From Acidobacteriota bacterium (GTDB lineage: Bacteria; Acidobacteriota; Terriglobia; Acidiferrales; UBA7541), in contig QHYE01000016.1 of assembly GCA_003224055.1 (NCBI GenBank), positions 1-35,388 of the forward strand: a stretch of DNA of 35,388 nt. The letters run 5' to 3'. Below the pieces are notes generated by a model, which saw nothing but the letters and a program-made list of their open reading frames with translations, was not told the origin of the DNA and ran no database searches. Every line of letters starts with the position of its first letter. The stretch's first letter is position 1. Made by a program: the position numbers and the translations under genes. This document shows, in pieces, positions 26,462-34,773 of the stretch.

Positions 26462-29055
26462 GGCGGATCTCCCTTCTCCGGCTTCGGCTTAACCTTGTCG
26501 GGGTCCTTCTTCTTACCCCCAAAGATACCAAAGATTTTGTGTAAAGCGTTCTTTTTCTTTTCGGGCTGGGCAGAGGGATCAGCTGGATCGGGGCCCTGGC
26601 CGGTTGCATTGGGTGGCCGGTTTGGGTCGTAGGGGACAGGCGGCGCGGTTCCATCCGCTGGGGGCGTCTTTGGCTGACCTCCAAAAACGTGGGAAAGAAA
26701 GGAGCCCGTCGAAGAAAGAAGGCTGTGACCACCGTGAAGTTCGCAGAATTGCGTCGGCGCCGAGCCGGCAACGTAGATTTCCACTCGCGTCGTAGGACAA
26801 TTGGCGGTGGCGAGTTGCAGCGATTCCGGGTCGATCACGACGGACTGCACGCCTTCCGGCATCGTGAAATCCTTCACGTCGCGGTACGCCCCGAGCGACG
26901 TGGCACGCATCATAAAGTCCGCCCAGATCGGCGCCGCCACCGCCCCGCCCGGGAGCCCAAGGTCGCGATTGTCGTCGAAGCCGATCCAAATCACGCAGAG
27001 CAGATTCGAAGTGAAGCCGGCAAACCAGCCGTCTCGGGAGGTACCGGTCTTGCCTGCCGCCGCGGGCAGTGTGAACCCCCGCGCGCGAACGCCCGCGCCG
27101 GTGCCGCGATTCAGCACGTCCTTCAAAAGGCTGTTGACGAGGAACGCGACGCGCGGATCCAGCGCCATGTGCGTCTGCGGCGTAAATTTCTCCAGCTGCG
27201 TGCCATCCGCGCCCACCACGCTGCGTAGAAATTGCGGTTCGGAGCGTGTGCCGATATTTGCAAACGTGGTGTAACCGGCGGCGACGTCGATCGGCGTCAT
27301 CTCATACGCGCCAAGCGCCACCGCGGGAGTCGGCCCGATGTTCGTGCCAAGGCCCATCTGCCGCGCGACTTGTACCACGCGGCCGTACCCGATTAGCTCT
27401 GCGAGTTTGACGGTCGCCACATTCAGCGAATTCGTCAGCGCATCGCGAACCGTGACTCGGCCCATGAATCTTTCGCCATAGTTGTTCGGCGTGTATTCCT
27501 TGCCGTCGAATTGAAACGTGGTTGGTTCGTCGTCGATCGTGGTCGCCGGCGTAATGATGGGCTGCACGCCATCGACGGCATTGTCGAAGGCCGCCGCGTA
27601 AACGAATGGTTTGAAAACGGAACCAGGTTGGCGCCGCGCAAGGGCATGATTGAGCTGGCTCTGCCCGTAATCCCGTCCGCCGATCACGGCCTTGATTTCG
27701 CCGGTTCGCGGATCCAGCGCAACGAGTGCCACCTGCGCTTGCGGAATCGGATCGGTACTTCCCTTCTTCGCCGCTTCACGGCGCCATTTGTCATACTTCT
27801 TCGCGAGCAACAAATCTACGTTCTTCATGCCCGTGTCCACCGCTGCTGCGGCTGCGCGCTGCAAGGCGGGATCGAGCGTCGTATAGACGCGGAAATTTTC
27901 GCTGAGCAGTTCGTTTTCCGAATACTTGTCGAGCAGGTGGTCTTTCACCATGTCGACGAAGTACGGCGCGTCCCCTCCGGAAACGGACGTGCGTATGATT
28001 TTCAGCTGTGCGCGCTTCGCTTCTTGAACATCCGTTCCATTGATGAACTTATTGTCCAGCATCTGCGTCAGGACGCGGTCGCGTGCCTGCCCCCCGCGCT
28101 CGGGATGCCGGTCGGCGGAAGAGTAGTAGTTGGGCGCGCGGATGATGCCGGCAAGGTACGCGCACTCACCCAGGGACAATTGCCTCAAATCTTTTCCGAA
28201 ATACGCCACGCTGGCCTCGGCGAACCCGCGAACTCCGAAGCTGCCGCGATTGCCCAGGTACACTTCATTCGCGTACATCTCAAAAATCAGTTGTTTGGAA
28301 AAGCGCTCCTCGAGTTCGACGGAAACCATCGCTTCCGCGAGTTTGCGCCGCCACGTCCGCTCGTTGGAGAAGAAAAACGTGCGCGCCAATTGCATGGTGA
28401 TCGTGCTTGCGCCCTGATAGTGCTGGCTGCTGTGCCGGAGGTCCGCCCACGCGGCGCCTGCGATACGGATGAAATCAAAGCCCCCATGCTCAAAAAAGCG
28501 CTTGTCCTCCGCGGAAAGAATTGCGTCCACCAGGGTTACCGGCAAGTCGTCATACCGAATCCGGCGGCGCTTCTCCCGTGCGCTGTCGAAAAGGTTCGTG
28601 ATGAGGTCCGGCTCGATTTCGGCAGTGTTAAGTTCCCCCCCGCCCGCGAGCGGCTTGATGGATCGCACGCTTTTCCCGCGGAACTGTATGGCTAAGGCAT
28701 TTTTCTCCCCGAAATAGGAGAGCTTTGACGGGCGAATATCAACCGTGCTGCCTTGAATGGTGAACTGGCCGCGGGCGTTTTCGTCTTGCTCCGGGCGGTA
28801 CCCCACCCGCGTGAGATAAGTGGCTAGATCTTCTGGTCCCCAAGCCTGGTCAACGGAGAGGTGCTCCGGCGCGGAAAAGATCTGCGTTGTATTTTGGAGG
28901 ATATTGCCGGAGAGTCGCGCGTCGATCATGCGCGAATATTTGACATAGTAGTAGGTGAAGATCCCCCCCGCGACAAGAAAAATGGCGAAGACGATCCCCA
29001 GGATCGTCAATCCGATGGTCGAGGTAAAGAATCCCTTTTGAACATGAATGCGCAA
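26458..29055 (-). CDS. Bifunctional penicillin-binding protein, PBP1B-like (glycosyltransferase/transpeptidase)
   Basis: I prefer TTG 29055 because GGGAG lies 7 nt upstream; another TTG at 29094 would add 13 residues. The product is 865 residues. One transmembrane helix (GLTILGIVFAIFLVAGGIFTYYYV) comes first. A UB2H-like segment follows (PEDLATYLTRVGYRPE, then FTIQGSTVDIRP). The GT51 domain carries catalytic E183 in SAEDKRFFEHGG. The transpeptidase has S479 in PGSVFKPF (SxxK), SLN in TNSLNVATVK, and KTGTS. The end is a Pro/Lys-rich disordered tail. It polymerises and cross-links peptidoglycan. The UB2H-type region supports class PBP1B, which in E. coli is activated by lipoprotein LpoB. It overlaps the TPR gene. 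Confidence 0.95.
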   Translation of the reverse strand: MRIHVQKGFFTSTIGLTILGIVFAIFLVAGGIFTYYYVKYSRMIDARLSGNILQNTTQIFSAPEHLSVDQAWGPEDLATYLTRVGYRPEQDENARGQFTIQGSTVDIRPSKLSYFGEKNALAIQFRGKSVRSIKPLAGGGELNTAEIEPDLITNLFDSAREKRRRIRYDDLPVTLVDAILSAEDKRFFEHGGFDFIRIAGAAWADLRHSSQHYQGASTITMQLARTFFFSNERTWRRKLAEAMVSVELEERFSKQLIFEMYANEVYLGNRGSFGVRGFAEASVAYFGKDLRQLSLGECAYLAGIIRAPNYYSSADRHPERGGQARDRVLTQMLDNKFINGTDVQEAKRAQLKIIRTSVSGGDAPYFVDMVKDHLLDKYSENELLSENFRVYTTLDPALQRAAAAAVDTGMKNVDLLLAKKYDKWRREAAKKGSTDPIPQAQVALVALDPRTGEIKAVIGGRDYGQSQLNHALARRQPGSVFKPFVYAAAFDNAVDGVQPIITPATTIDDEPTTFQFDGKEYTPNNYGERFMGRVTVRDALTNSLNVATVKLAELIGYGRVVQVARQMGLGTNIGPTPAVALGAYEMTPIDVAAGYTTFANIGTRSEPQFLRSVVGADGTQLEKFTPQTHMALDPRVAFLVNSLLKDVLNRGTGAGVRARGFTLPAAAGKTGTSRDGWFAGFTSNLLCVIWIGFDDNRDLGLPGGAVAAPIWADFMMRATSLGAYRDVKDFTMPEGVQSVVIDPESLQLATANCPTTRVEIYVAGSAPTQFCELHGGHSLLSSTGSFLSHVFGGQPKTPPADGTAPPVPYDPNRPPNATGQGPDPADPSAQPEKKKNALHKIFGIFGGKKKDPDKVKPKPEKGDPP

Positions 29056-29176
29056 AATGTTGCTCCCGAGGGCTGGACTTTCATTGTCTCGCAAGACGAG
29101 GCTCTAGGAAAGGCGGAGTTCTCCTATACCGCCCCGTGGGAGGCAACTCGGGAATGAGCGGCGCGCCAGCAATATT

Positions 29177-29590
29177 TCAGAACAGCGCCTTATTCTCACT
29201 CGACGGCGAAAAATGGAGATCCAGATGATAGAAAAACAGGTCCACGGGAACGGTGTAGTTCAAGGAGATCTTCACCACGGCATTGGTGGCGACTATTTTG
29301 ATGTCCTCGCGCTTGGCGGGAATTTCCAATTCTTGCATGGTCTTGAAAAGAATTTCCCGAATCTGCTCCTCGCTGTATCGGTTTACCACCGCAAAGCGCG
29401 CTTGCTCCTGCATCTTGTCGGAAAGCTGATAGTCCGAGAAGTACGCAGGAACGATTTTCACCGCAGAGTAAATGAACAGGACAATGACCGCTATGACAAC
29501 AACGGCCTTAAGCCTGCCTTCTCCGCGTTCGGAACTGCGGTGCGCGGAATCACAGTGATCTCGGATGCCAGCCAGGTACAAGCGATTCAT
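29177..29590 (-). CDS. Small single-pass membrane protein, DUF4845-like
   Basis: I chose ATG 29590 (AAGGGG about 9 nt upstream); the frame can open at GTG 29632. The product is about 137 residues. A basic N-terminus is followed by one membrane helix (GRLKAVVVIAVIVLFIYSAVKIVPAYF). A soluble alpha/beta part contains NRYSEEQIREILFKTMQELEIP and VKISLNYTVPVDLFFYHLDLHFSP. This pattern (GxxK helix, VPxY, then an ID-repeat-like beta domain) resembles DUF4845-type proteins. It is on the same strand between proS and the PBP gene, so it is probably part of the envelope operon. Function is unknown. Confidence 0.75.
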   Translation of the reverse strand: MNRLYLAGIRDHCDSAHRSSERGEGRLKAVVVIAVIVLFIYSAVKIVPAYFSDYQLSDKMQEQARFAVVNRYSEEQIREILFKTMQELEIPAKREDIKIVATNAVVKISLNYTVPVDLFFYHLDLHFSPSSENKALF

Positions 29591-29725
29591 CTCCCGGAGC
29601 CCCTTCTGCCGCAGAGACTCACGATACAACACGGCGCTGCCCAGTGACTCTTCCTCATAACGCTAACACCCAGGTGGTGGAGTGTCGAGAATTAGGCGCG
29701 CACGATGTTTCCGGAAAGGAAATGG

Positions 29726-31165
29726 TCAGTAGGCGCGCCCAAAAATCGCTCTTTCGGTGGCGAGCTGGCCACAAGAGACGCAGGCGCCGGAGCCGCCTGG
29801 CTGTTCCAGCGGGATGCAGCGCATGGTGGCGCGCGTTTCTTCTTTGATCTTCGCTTCGCACTCCGCGCTGCCACACCAGAAGGAAAACGCAAAACCGTTT
29901 TCCACGGCGCGTTTCAGGTCCTCATAGGTTTTCGCGTCGTGCGTATTGCTCTTGCGGAAAGCCAGCGCCTTGTCATGCAGTGCCTGCTGAATTTCTTCGA
30001 GCAAGCGCTCAACGGTTGCGGCCAAATCGGCGATTGGGACGCTGACCTTCCCTTCCTTGCCCGGCCGGTCGCGGCGAGCTAGCACGGCAGCCTGCTTGGC
30101 GACGTCTTTGGGCCCAAGTTCCACCCGCAAGGGAACGCCGCGCATTTCCCAATCGTTGAATTTCCAGCCGGGGCTCTGGCCATCGCGCTCATCGAGCGTG
30201 ACACGAATGTTGGCCTTTGCCAACTCCGCCTTCAGTTTGCGCGCAGTATCCAGGACGGCTGTCTTCTCCTCGTCCGTCTTGAAGATCGGAACAATCACAG
30301 CCTGATACGGTGCGAGCTTCGGCGGCAGGACCAACCCCTGATCGTCGCCATGCACCATGATGATCGCGCCGATGACGCGCGTGGAGAGTCCCCACGACGT
30401 GGTCCAGCAATGCTGGAGCTCGCCGTTTTGGTCGAGGTAACGAACCTCAAACGCCTGCGAGAAATTTTGCCCAAGAAAGTGAGACGTGCAGAACTGCAGA
30501 GCCTTGCGGTCGCCCATCATGGCTTCGAGGGAGTAGGTTGTGTCCGCGCCGGCAAATTTCTCGGAATCGGACTTGCGCCCCGGAATAACCGGAATAGCAG
30601 CGTCGTTCACGGCGAAGTCCGTATAGGTGTCCAGCATCTGCCGCGTTTCGAATTCCGCTTCTTCGCGCGTGGCATGCGCAGTGTGGCCCTCTTGCCAGTA
30701 GAATTCCAGCGTGCGCAGAAACAGTTTTGTCCGCAGCTCCCAGCGCACCACGCTGTTCCATTGATTCATCAGCACCGGCAAGTCGCGGTACGACTGAATC
30801 CATTTCGACCACATGTGGCCAATGATGGTTTCCGAAGTCGGCCGAATCACCAGCGGCTCCGCGAGTTCTTCCCCGCCCCCGATCGTAACTACCGCCAGTT
30901 CCGGCGAAAACCCTTCCACGTGATGCTTCTCTTTGTCGATGAAGCTGCGCGGAATGAGCAGGGGGAACGCCACGTTCTGGTGGCCCGTGGCCTTGAAGCG
31001 CTGGTCCAGCGCCTGCTGGATGTTTTCCCACAATGCCCAGCCGTAAGGGCGCACGATCATGCAACCGCGCACCGGCGCATAGTCGGCCAGTTGCGCCTTC
31101 AGAACAAGTTGGTTGTACCACTCGGAAAAATCTTCACTGCGCTTCGGTAATTTCTCGTCCGCCAT
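29726..31165 (-). CDS. proS: Prolyl-tRNA synthetase, short (archaeal/eukaryote-like) type
   Basis: The product is 479 residues from ATG 31165; GTG 31177 is an alternative. It lacks the editing insertion of the long bacterial form and has the C-terminal zinc-type extension with WCGSAEC and ACVSC, which marks the archaeal/eukaryote-like ProRS found in several bacterial phyla. Class II motifs are visible: NSVVRWELRT (motif 2), LEFYWQEGHTAHA, and HGDDQGLVLPPKLAP. The anticodon-binding domain starts near AVIVPIFKTDEEK. It charges tRNA-Pro. It heads the long minus-strand run and is preceded by a promoter candidate at 31218-31244. The rest of the run has envelope functions, so linkage is likely positional. 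Confidence 0.97.
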   Translation of the reverse strand: MADEKLPKRSEDFSEWYNQLVLKAQLADYAPVRGCMIVRPYGWALWENIQQALDQRFKATGHQNVAFPLLIPRSFIDKEKHHVEGFSPELAVVTIGGGEELAEPLVIRPTSETIIGHMWSKWIQSYRDLPVLMNQWNSVVRWELRTKLFLRTLEFYWQEGHTAHATREEAEFETRQMLDTYTDFAVNDAAIPVIPGRKSDSEKFAGADTTYSLEAMMGDRKALQFCTSHFLGQNFSQAFEVRYLDQNGELQHCWTTSWGLSTRVIGAIIMVHGDDQGLVLPPKLAPYQAVIVPIFKTDEEKTAVLDTARKLKAELAKANIRVTLDERDGQSPGWKFNDWEMRGVPLRVELGPKDVAKQAAVLARRDRPGKEGKVSVPIADLAATVERLLEEIQQALHDKALAFRKSNTHDAKTYEDLKRAVENGFAFSFWCGSAECEAKIKEETRATMRCIPLEQPGGSGACVSCGQLATERAIFGRAY

Positions 31166-31217
31166 TCCGCCCGCCACTCTCCCGGTCTGCTCAAACCTGT
31201 GAGGGTAAATAAGAAAC

Positions 31218-31244
31218 GGTATAAGACCCGCACCACACTGTCAA
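31218..31244 (-). promoter_or_regulatory. Candidate promoter of the proS-led operon
   Basis: On the minus strand a perfect TTGACA (31244-31239) is separated by 15 nt from TATACC (31223-31218). The spacer is shorter than the optimal 17 nt. A start would be about 45 nt before proS. The next gene on the plus strand begins at 31356, so this is a divergent promoter region; nothing clear was seen for the plus strand. Confidence 0.4.
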
Positions 31245-31355
31245 CGAAGCAGCCCTATGTTCCAGTGGGCCGCAACTGCGATCACTTCCCACCTGGCTTG
31301 GCGCACCTGACTTTTACGGCTTCCCATCGTCTAATCCGGCAATTAGGAGTGTGCC

Positions 31356-33794
31356 ATGACGAATCTCCGCCAGGACATCCAGTTCGGCTTCCGCATGCTG
31401 CTTAAGAGCCGTGGACTCGCCGCCATCGCCATCTTTGCGCTAGCCCTGGGCATCGGCGCGAATACCGCAATTTTCAGCGTCGTCAACACTGTCCTCTTGC
31501 GCGCCCTACCCTATCCCCAGCCCGACCAGCTCGTCTGGTTCTGGGAATCCCAGCCCGGTCTGGAGCAGTCGTCCTTCTCCGCCGCCGACTTCCTCGATTA
31601 CCAGGCGCAGAATCAGTCGTTTCAACAAGTCGCCACCGTCCGCCGCCTCGGCTTCAATCTCACTGGGCAGGGCGCCGCCGAGCGCATTCGCGGGATGGTC
31701 GCCACGCCCAATGTCTTTTCCCTTCTGGGTGTGCATCCGATCCTCGGGCGCGATTTTGTTCCTGAGGAGGGCGCCTTCGCCTCACCACGCCGCGCGCTGC
31801 TCACCTACGGCTTCTGGCAAAGCCACTTTGCCGGCGACCGCACCGTCGTTGGCCGCCCCCTCACTCTCGACAACCAGCCCGTGCAAATCATCGGCGTCCT
31901 CCCGGCCAACTTCCGCTACAGCGGCACGGACGTTCAGCTCTGGGTCAATCCGGTTAACGTCGTCCCCGAGGTTTTCAGCACCTTTCCCGACTGGGAGCGA
32001 AATATCCGCACCAATCGCGAAGCCCATTACCTCTCCATTGTCGGCCGCCTCAAGCCCGGCGTCGCGCTCGCGCAAGCACAAAGCGATATCAACACCATCG
32101 TTGCGCGCCTGCACCAGCAGTATCCCGTCACCACGGGCCACAATGTACAGTTGATTCCGCTGCGTGAGCTCTCGGCCGGGCCTGTGCGCCAGACCCTTGT
32201 GGTACTGCTGGCCGTCGTCGGCCTCGTGCTGCTGATTGCTTGCGCCAATGTCGCGAACCTGCTCCTGGCGCGCGCGGTGGCACGGCGACGGGAAATCGCT
32301 GTCCGCACCGCGCTAGGCGCCGGTCGCTGGCGCATCGTACGCCAGCTGCTCGCAGAGAGCATGTTGCTCTCATTTGTGGGCGGCGCTCTCGGTCTGGGTC
32401 TGGCTTGGGGATTGGTGCGTCTGCTTGTCGCAGCCAGCCCGCAACAGTTGCCGCGGGTGCAGGAAATCACTCTGGACTTGCGTGTCCTCCTCTTCACGCT
32501 CGGCGTTTCTCTATTGACGGGACTGCTTTTCGGGCTTGCGCCTGCCATTGCTGCCACGCGTCAAAGCCTCGGCCATTTCCTGAAAGAAGCCGGGCGCGGC
32601 GGCGCACAGGGTCTCGCCCACAATCGACTGCGCGGCCTTCTCGTCGTGGCGGAGGTGGCGTTCTCGCTGGTGCTTCTCGTTTGCGCCGGGCTGCTGGGCC
32701 GCAGCTTCGTGCGCATGCTCGAAGTCAATCCCGGCTTCCGGCCGGATCACGTGGTCACGATGTGGATGAATTTTACCAGCGCGAACTACGCGCCCAAGGG
32801 CCGTTCCACACAATTTCTTGAGCAGCTACTTCCCCGCGTTGCCGCGCTCCCCGGCGTCGAAGGTGTGGCTGTCTCAAATGACCTTCCGCTGGAAGGTGAC
32901 GACACCACCACGGGTCTCAGCGAAGTCGAAGGGGGTGCTCCATATCCGCGGGGCCAGCAACCACTCACGGGCATCCACGCCATCAATCCCGGATATTTCC
33001 AGGCTATGGGCATTCCATTGCTTCGCGGCCGCGAATTTTCCGCAAGCGACAACGCCAATTCCACTCCTGTCGTGGTCATCAATCAGAAGCTCGCCGAAAC
33101 TCTGTGGCCCGGCCAGGATCCTCTGGGGAAGCACTTCAACCTCCTGGATAATAAGCAATCGGAAGTCGTCGGAGTGGTTGGCAATGTTCGGCATAACGGC
33201 CTCGGAGAATCCGTCTCCCTCGAAAGCTACCACGCGTTTCCGCAAAATCCCTGGTCCTACATCGGGCTTGCTGTGCGCACGCACGGCGATCCCGGCGCCG
33301 TGTACGGAGCGGTGCGCAGCCTTGTCGCGCAGATCGATCCTGAGCTTCCCGTACATGACATGCGCCCGATCGAGCAAGTCATGGCCGAAACAATGGCTTC
33401 GCGCCGCCTGACGCTGTGGCTCGTCGGCGCCTTCGCGGCGCTCGCGCTCGTGCTGGCCTCGGTGGGCATTTATGGCGTGATGAGCTACGCTGTCACCGAA
33501 CGCGTGCACGAAATCGGTGTGCGCGTGGCGCTCGGAGCGCAGCGGCAAGATGTTCTGTGCCTGGTGGTGGGTCACGGCATGCGCCTTGCCGCCATCGGCC
33601 TGTTGCTCGGCAGCATAGCCGCGTTCTTTGCCGCGCGCGCCATGACCACCTTGCTATTCGGTATACGCCCCAGCGATCCGCTCACTTATATCGGCATCGC
33701 CATGGTGCTCGGGCTTGCTGCGTTGGCGGCCTGCTATATTCCCGCGCGCCGCGCCACTGCCGTCGATCCGATGGTGGCGCTCCGCTACGAATGA
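31356..33794 (+). CDS. ABC transporter permease of the acidobacterial orphan (ADOP) type, MacB/FtsX duplicated
   Basis: The product is 812 residues. The ATG at 31356 has AGGAG 7 nt upstream. It has the duplicated permease layout: an N-terminal DIQFGFRMLLKSRGLAAIAIF, TM1 (AIAIFALALGIGANTAIFSVVNTVLL), a MacB-type periplasmic core (about 50-245), three helices with the FtsX motif (ANLLLARAVARRREIAVRTALGAGRWRI, about 285-320), then a second periplasmic core (about 450-650) and a C-terminal FtsX set (ERVHEIGVRVALGAQRQDV). The last residues are RRATAVDPMVALRYE. No ATP-binding subunit lies next to it, hence orphan. The substrate is unknown; MacB-type systems drive export or mechanotransmission. Confidence 0.94.
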   Translation: MTNLRQDIQFGFRMLLKSRGLAAIAIFALALGIGANTAIFSVVNTVLLRALPYPQPDQLVWFWESQPGLEQSSFSAADFLDYQAQNQSFQQVATVRRLGFNLTGQGAAERIRGMVATPNVFSLLGVHPILGRDFVPEEGAFASPRRALLTYGFWQSHFAGDRTVVGRPLTLDNQPVQIIGVLPANFRYSGTDVQLWVNPVNVVPEVFSTFPDWERNIRTNREAHYLSIVGRLKPGVALAQAQSDINTIVARLHQQYPVTTGHNVQLIPLRELSAGPVRQTLVVLLAVVGLVLLIACANVANLLLARAVARRREIAVRTALGAGRWRIVRQLLAESMLLSFVGGALGLGLAWGLVRLLVAASPQQLPRVQEITLDLRVLLFTLGVSLLTGLLFGLAPAIAATRQSLGHFLKEAGRGGAQGLAHNRLRGLLVVAEVAFSLVLLVCAGLLGRSFVRMLEVNPGFRPDHVVTMWMNFTSANYAPKGRSTQFLEQLLPRVAALPGVEGVAVSNDLPLEGDDTTTGLSEVEGGAPYPRGQQPLTGIHAINPGYFQAMGIPLLRGREFSASDNANSTPVVVINQKLAETLWPGQDPLGKHFNLLDNKQSEVVGVVGNVRHNGLGESVSLESYHAFPQNPWSYIGLAVRTHGDPGAVYGAVRSLVAQIDPELPVHDMRPIEQVMAETMASRRLTLWLVGAFAALALVLASVGIYGVMSYAVTERVHEIGVRVALGAQRQDVLCLVVGHGMRLAAIGLLLGSIAAFFAARAMTTLLFGIRPSDPLTYIGIAMVLGLAALAACYIPARRATAVDPMVALRYE

Positions 33795-33941
33795 TTCTCG
33801 CGCCTGCGGCTGTCAAGCAATCAAGCATGGCGGTCGCAGAAGCTCGTCTGCTATTAAATTACTTACTATCTCCAAAATCCTGCATCGCCGTATTAGAATA
33901 CAGCTCCGGCCGAGAACGATCTCTGAGGGAGATACCACGCC

Positions 33942-34733
33942 ATGAAACGCATCACCCTGATTTCTTTGCTGCTTCCTTGCGCCGCGCAGATTGCCTGCGG
34001 GCAGGATTGGGCCAAAGCTACCCTGGAAAAATCTCCGCGCCACCGCGAGTGGGTTACTGTGAAGCATGACAATCGCTCGGTCGAGACCTTCGTCGTCTAC
34101 CCCGAAGCGAAGGGCAAGACGCCGGTCGTGCTGATTATCCACGAGATCTTTGGAATGACGGACTGGGTGCAGGACCTGGCGGATCAAGTCGCCGCGGCCG
34201 GCTACATCGCGGTCGCTCCCGACCTTCTCTCCGGCATGGGCCCGAACGGCGGCCGCAGCACCGACTTCGCGGAGGGCAAAACGATGGAAGCCGTCAGCCA
34301 CCTGAATCCGGACCAGGTGACTGCGGACTTGAATGCCGCAGCGGATTACGCGTTGAAGCTCCCGGCTTCGAAGGGCAAACTTTTTGTCGGCGGCTTCTGC
34401 TGGGGCGGAAGCCAGACGTTCCGCTTCGCCACGAACCGCCCGGATCTGGCCGCAGCCTTTGTTTTCTACGGTGGGCCGCCGGAGAAAGATGCGATGGCGC
34501 GTATCAAGGCTCCCGTTTACGGCTTCTATGCGGGCAACGACTCACGCATCAACGCCACGCTTCCCGATGCCATCGCCCAGATGAAAGCGGCGGGCAAATC
34601 CTACGACCCAGTGACCTACGACGGCGCCGGTCACGGCTTTATGCGCGCCGGCGAAGCCCCTGATGCGAACGACGCCAACAAGAAAGCCCGCGCCGATGCC
34701 TGGGTGCGCTGGAAGAACCTGCTTGGCAAGTAG
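33942..34733 (+). CDS. Secreted dienelactone hydrolase family protein
   Basis: The product is 263 residues; ATG 33942 has GAGGGAGA about 10 nt upstream. The signal peptide is ITLISLLLPCAAQIACG, ending near residue 20. The alpha/beta-hydrolase fold carries the DLH triad: C153 in GFCWGG, D200 in GNDSRI, and H231 in GAGHGF. The IIHEIFG segment (65-71) is the conserved family start. DLH enzymes open lactones in chlorocatechol degradation, but many secreted relatives have other ester substrates. It follows the ABC permease on the same strand after 147 nt; a functional link is not evident. Confidence 0.93.
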   Translation: MKRITLISLLLPCAAQIACGQDWAKATLEKSPRHREWVTVKHDNRSVETFVVYPEAKGKTPVVLIIHEIFGMTDWVQDLADQVAAAGYIAVAPDLLSGMGPNGGRSTDFAEGKTMEAVSHLNPDQVTADLNAAADYALKLPASKGKLFVGGFCWGGSQTFRFATNRPDLAAAFVFYGGPPEKDAMARIKAPVYGFYAGNDSRINATLPDAIAQMKAAGKSYDPVTYDGAGHGFMRAGEAPDANDANKKARADAWVRWKNLLGK

Positions 34734-34773
34734 CAATTCGACGCAAACTCTCGCCGCGAGCGAGTGCGGCATC

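Noticed and set aside
31178-31355. tRNA or small RNA gene between proS and the permease
   Set aside because: No cloverleaf, no TTC-loop motif with matching arms and no terminator hairpin could be found.
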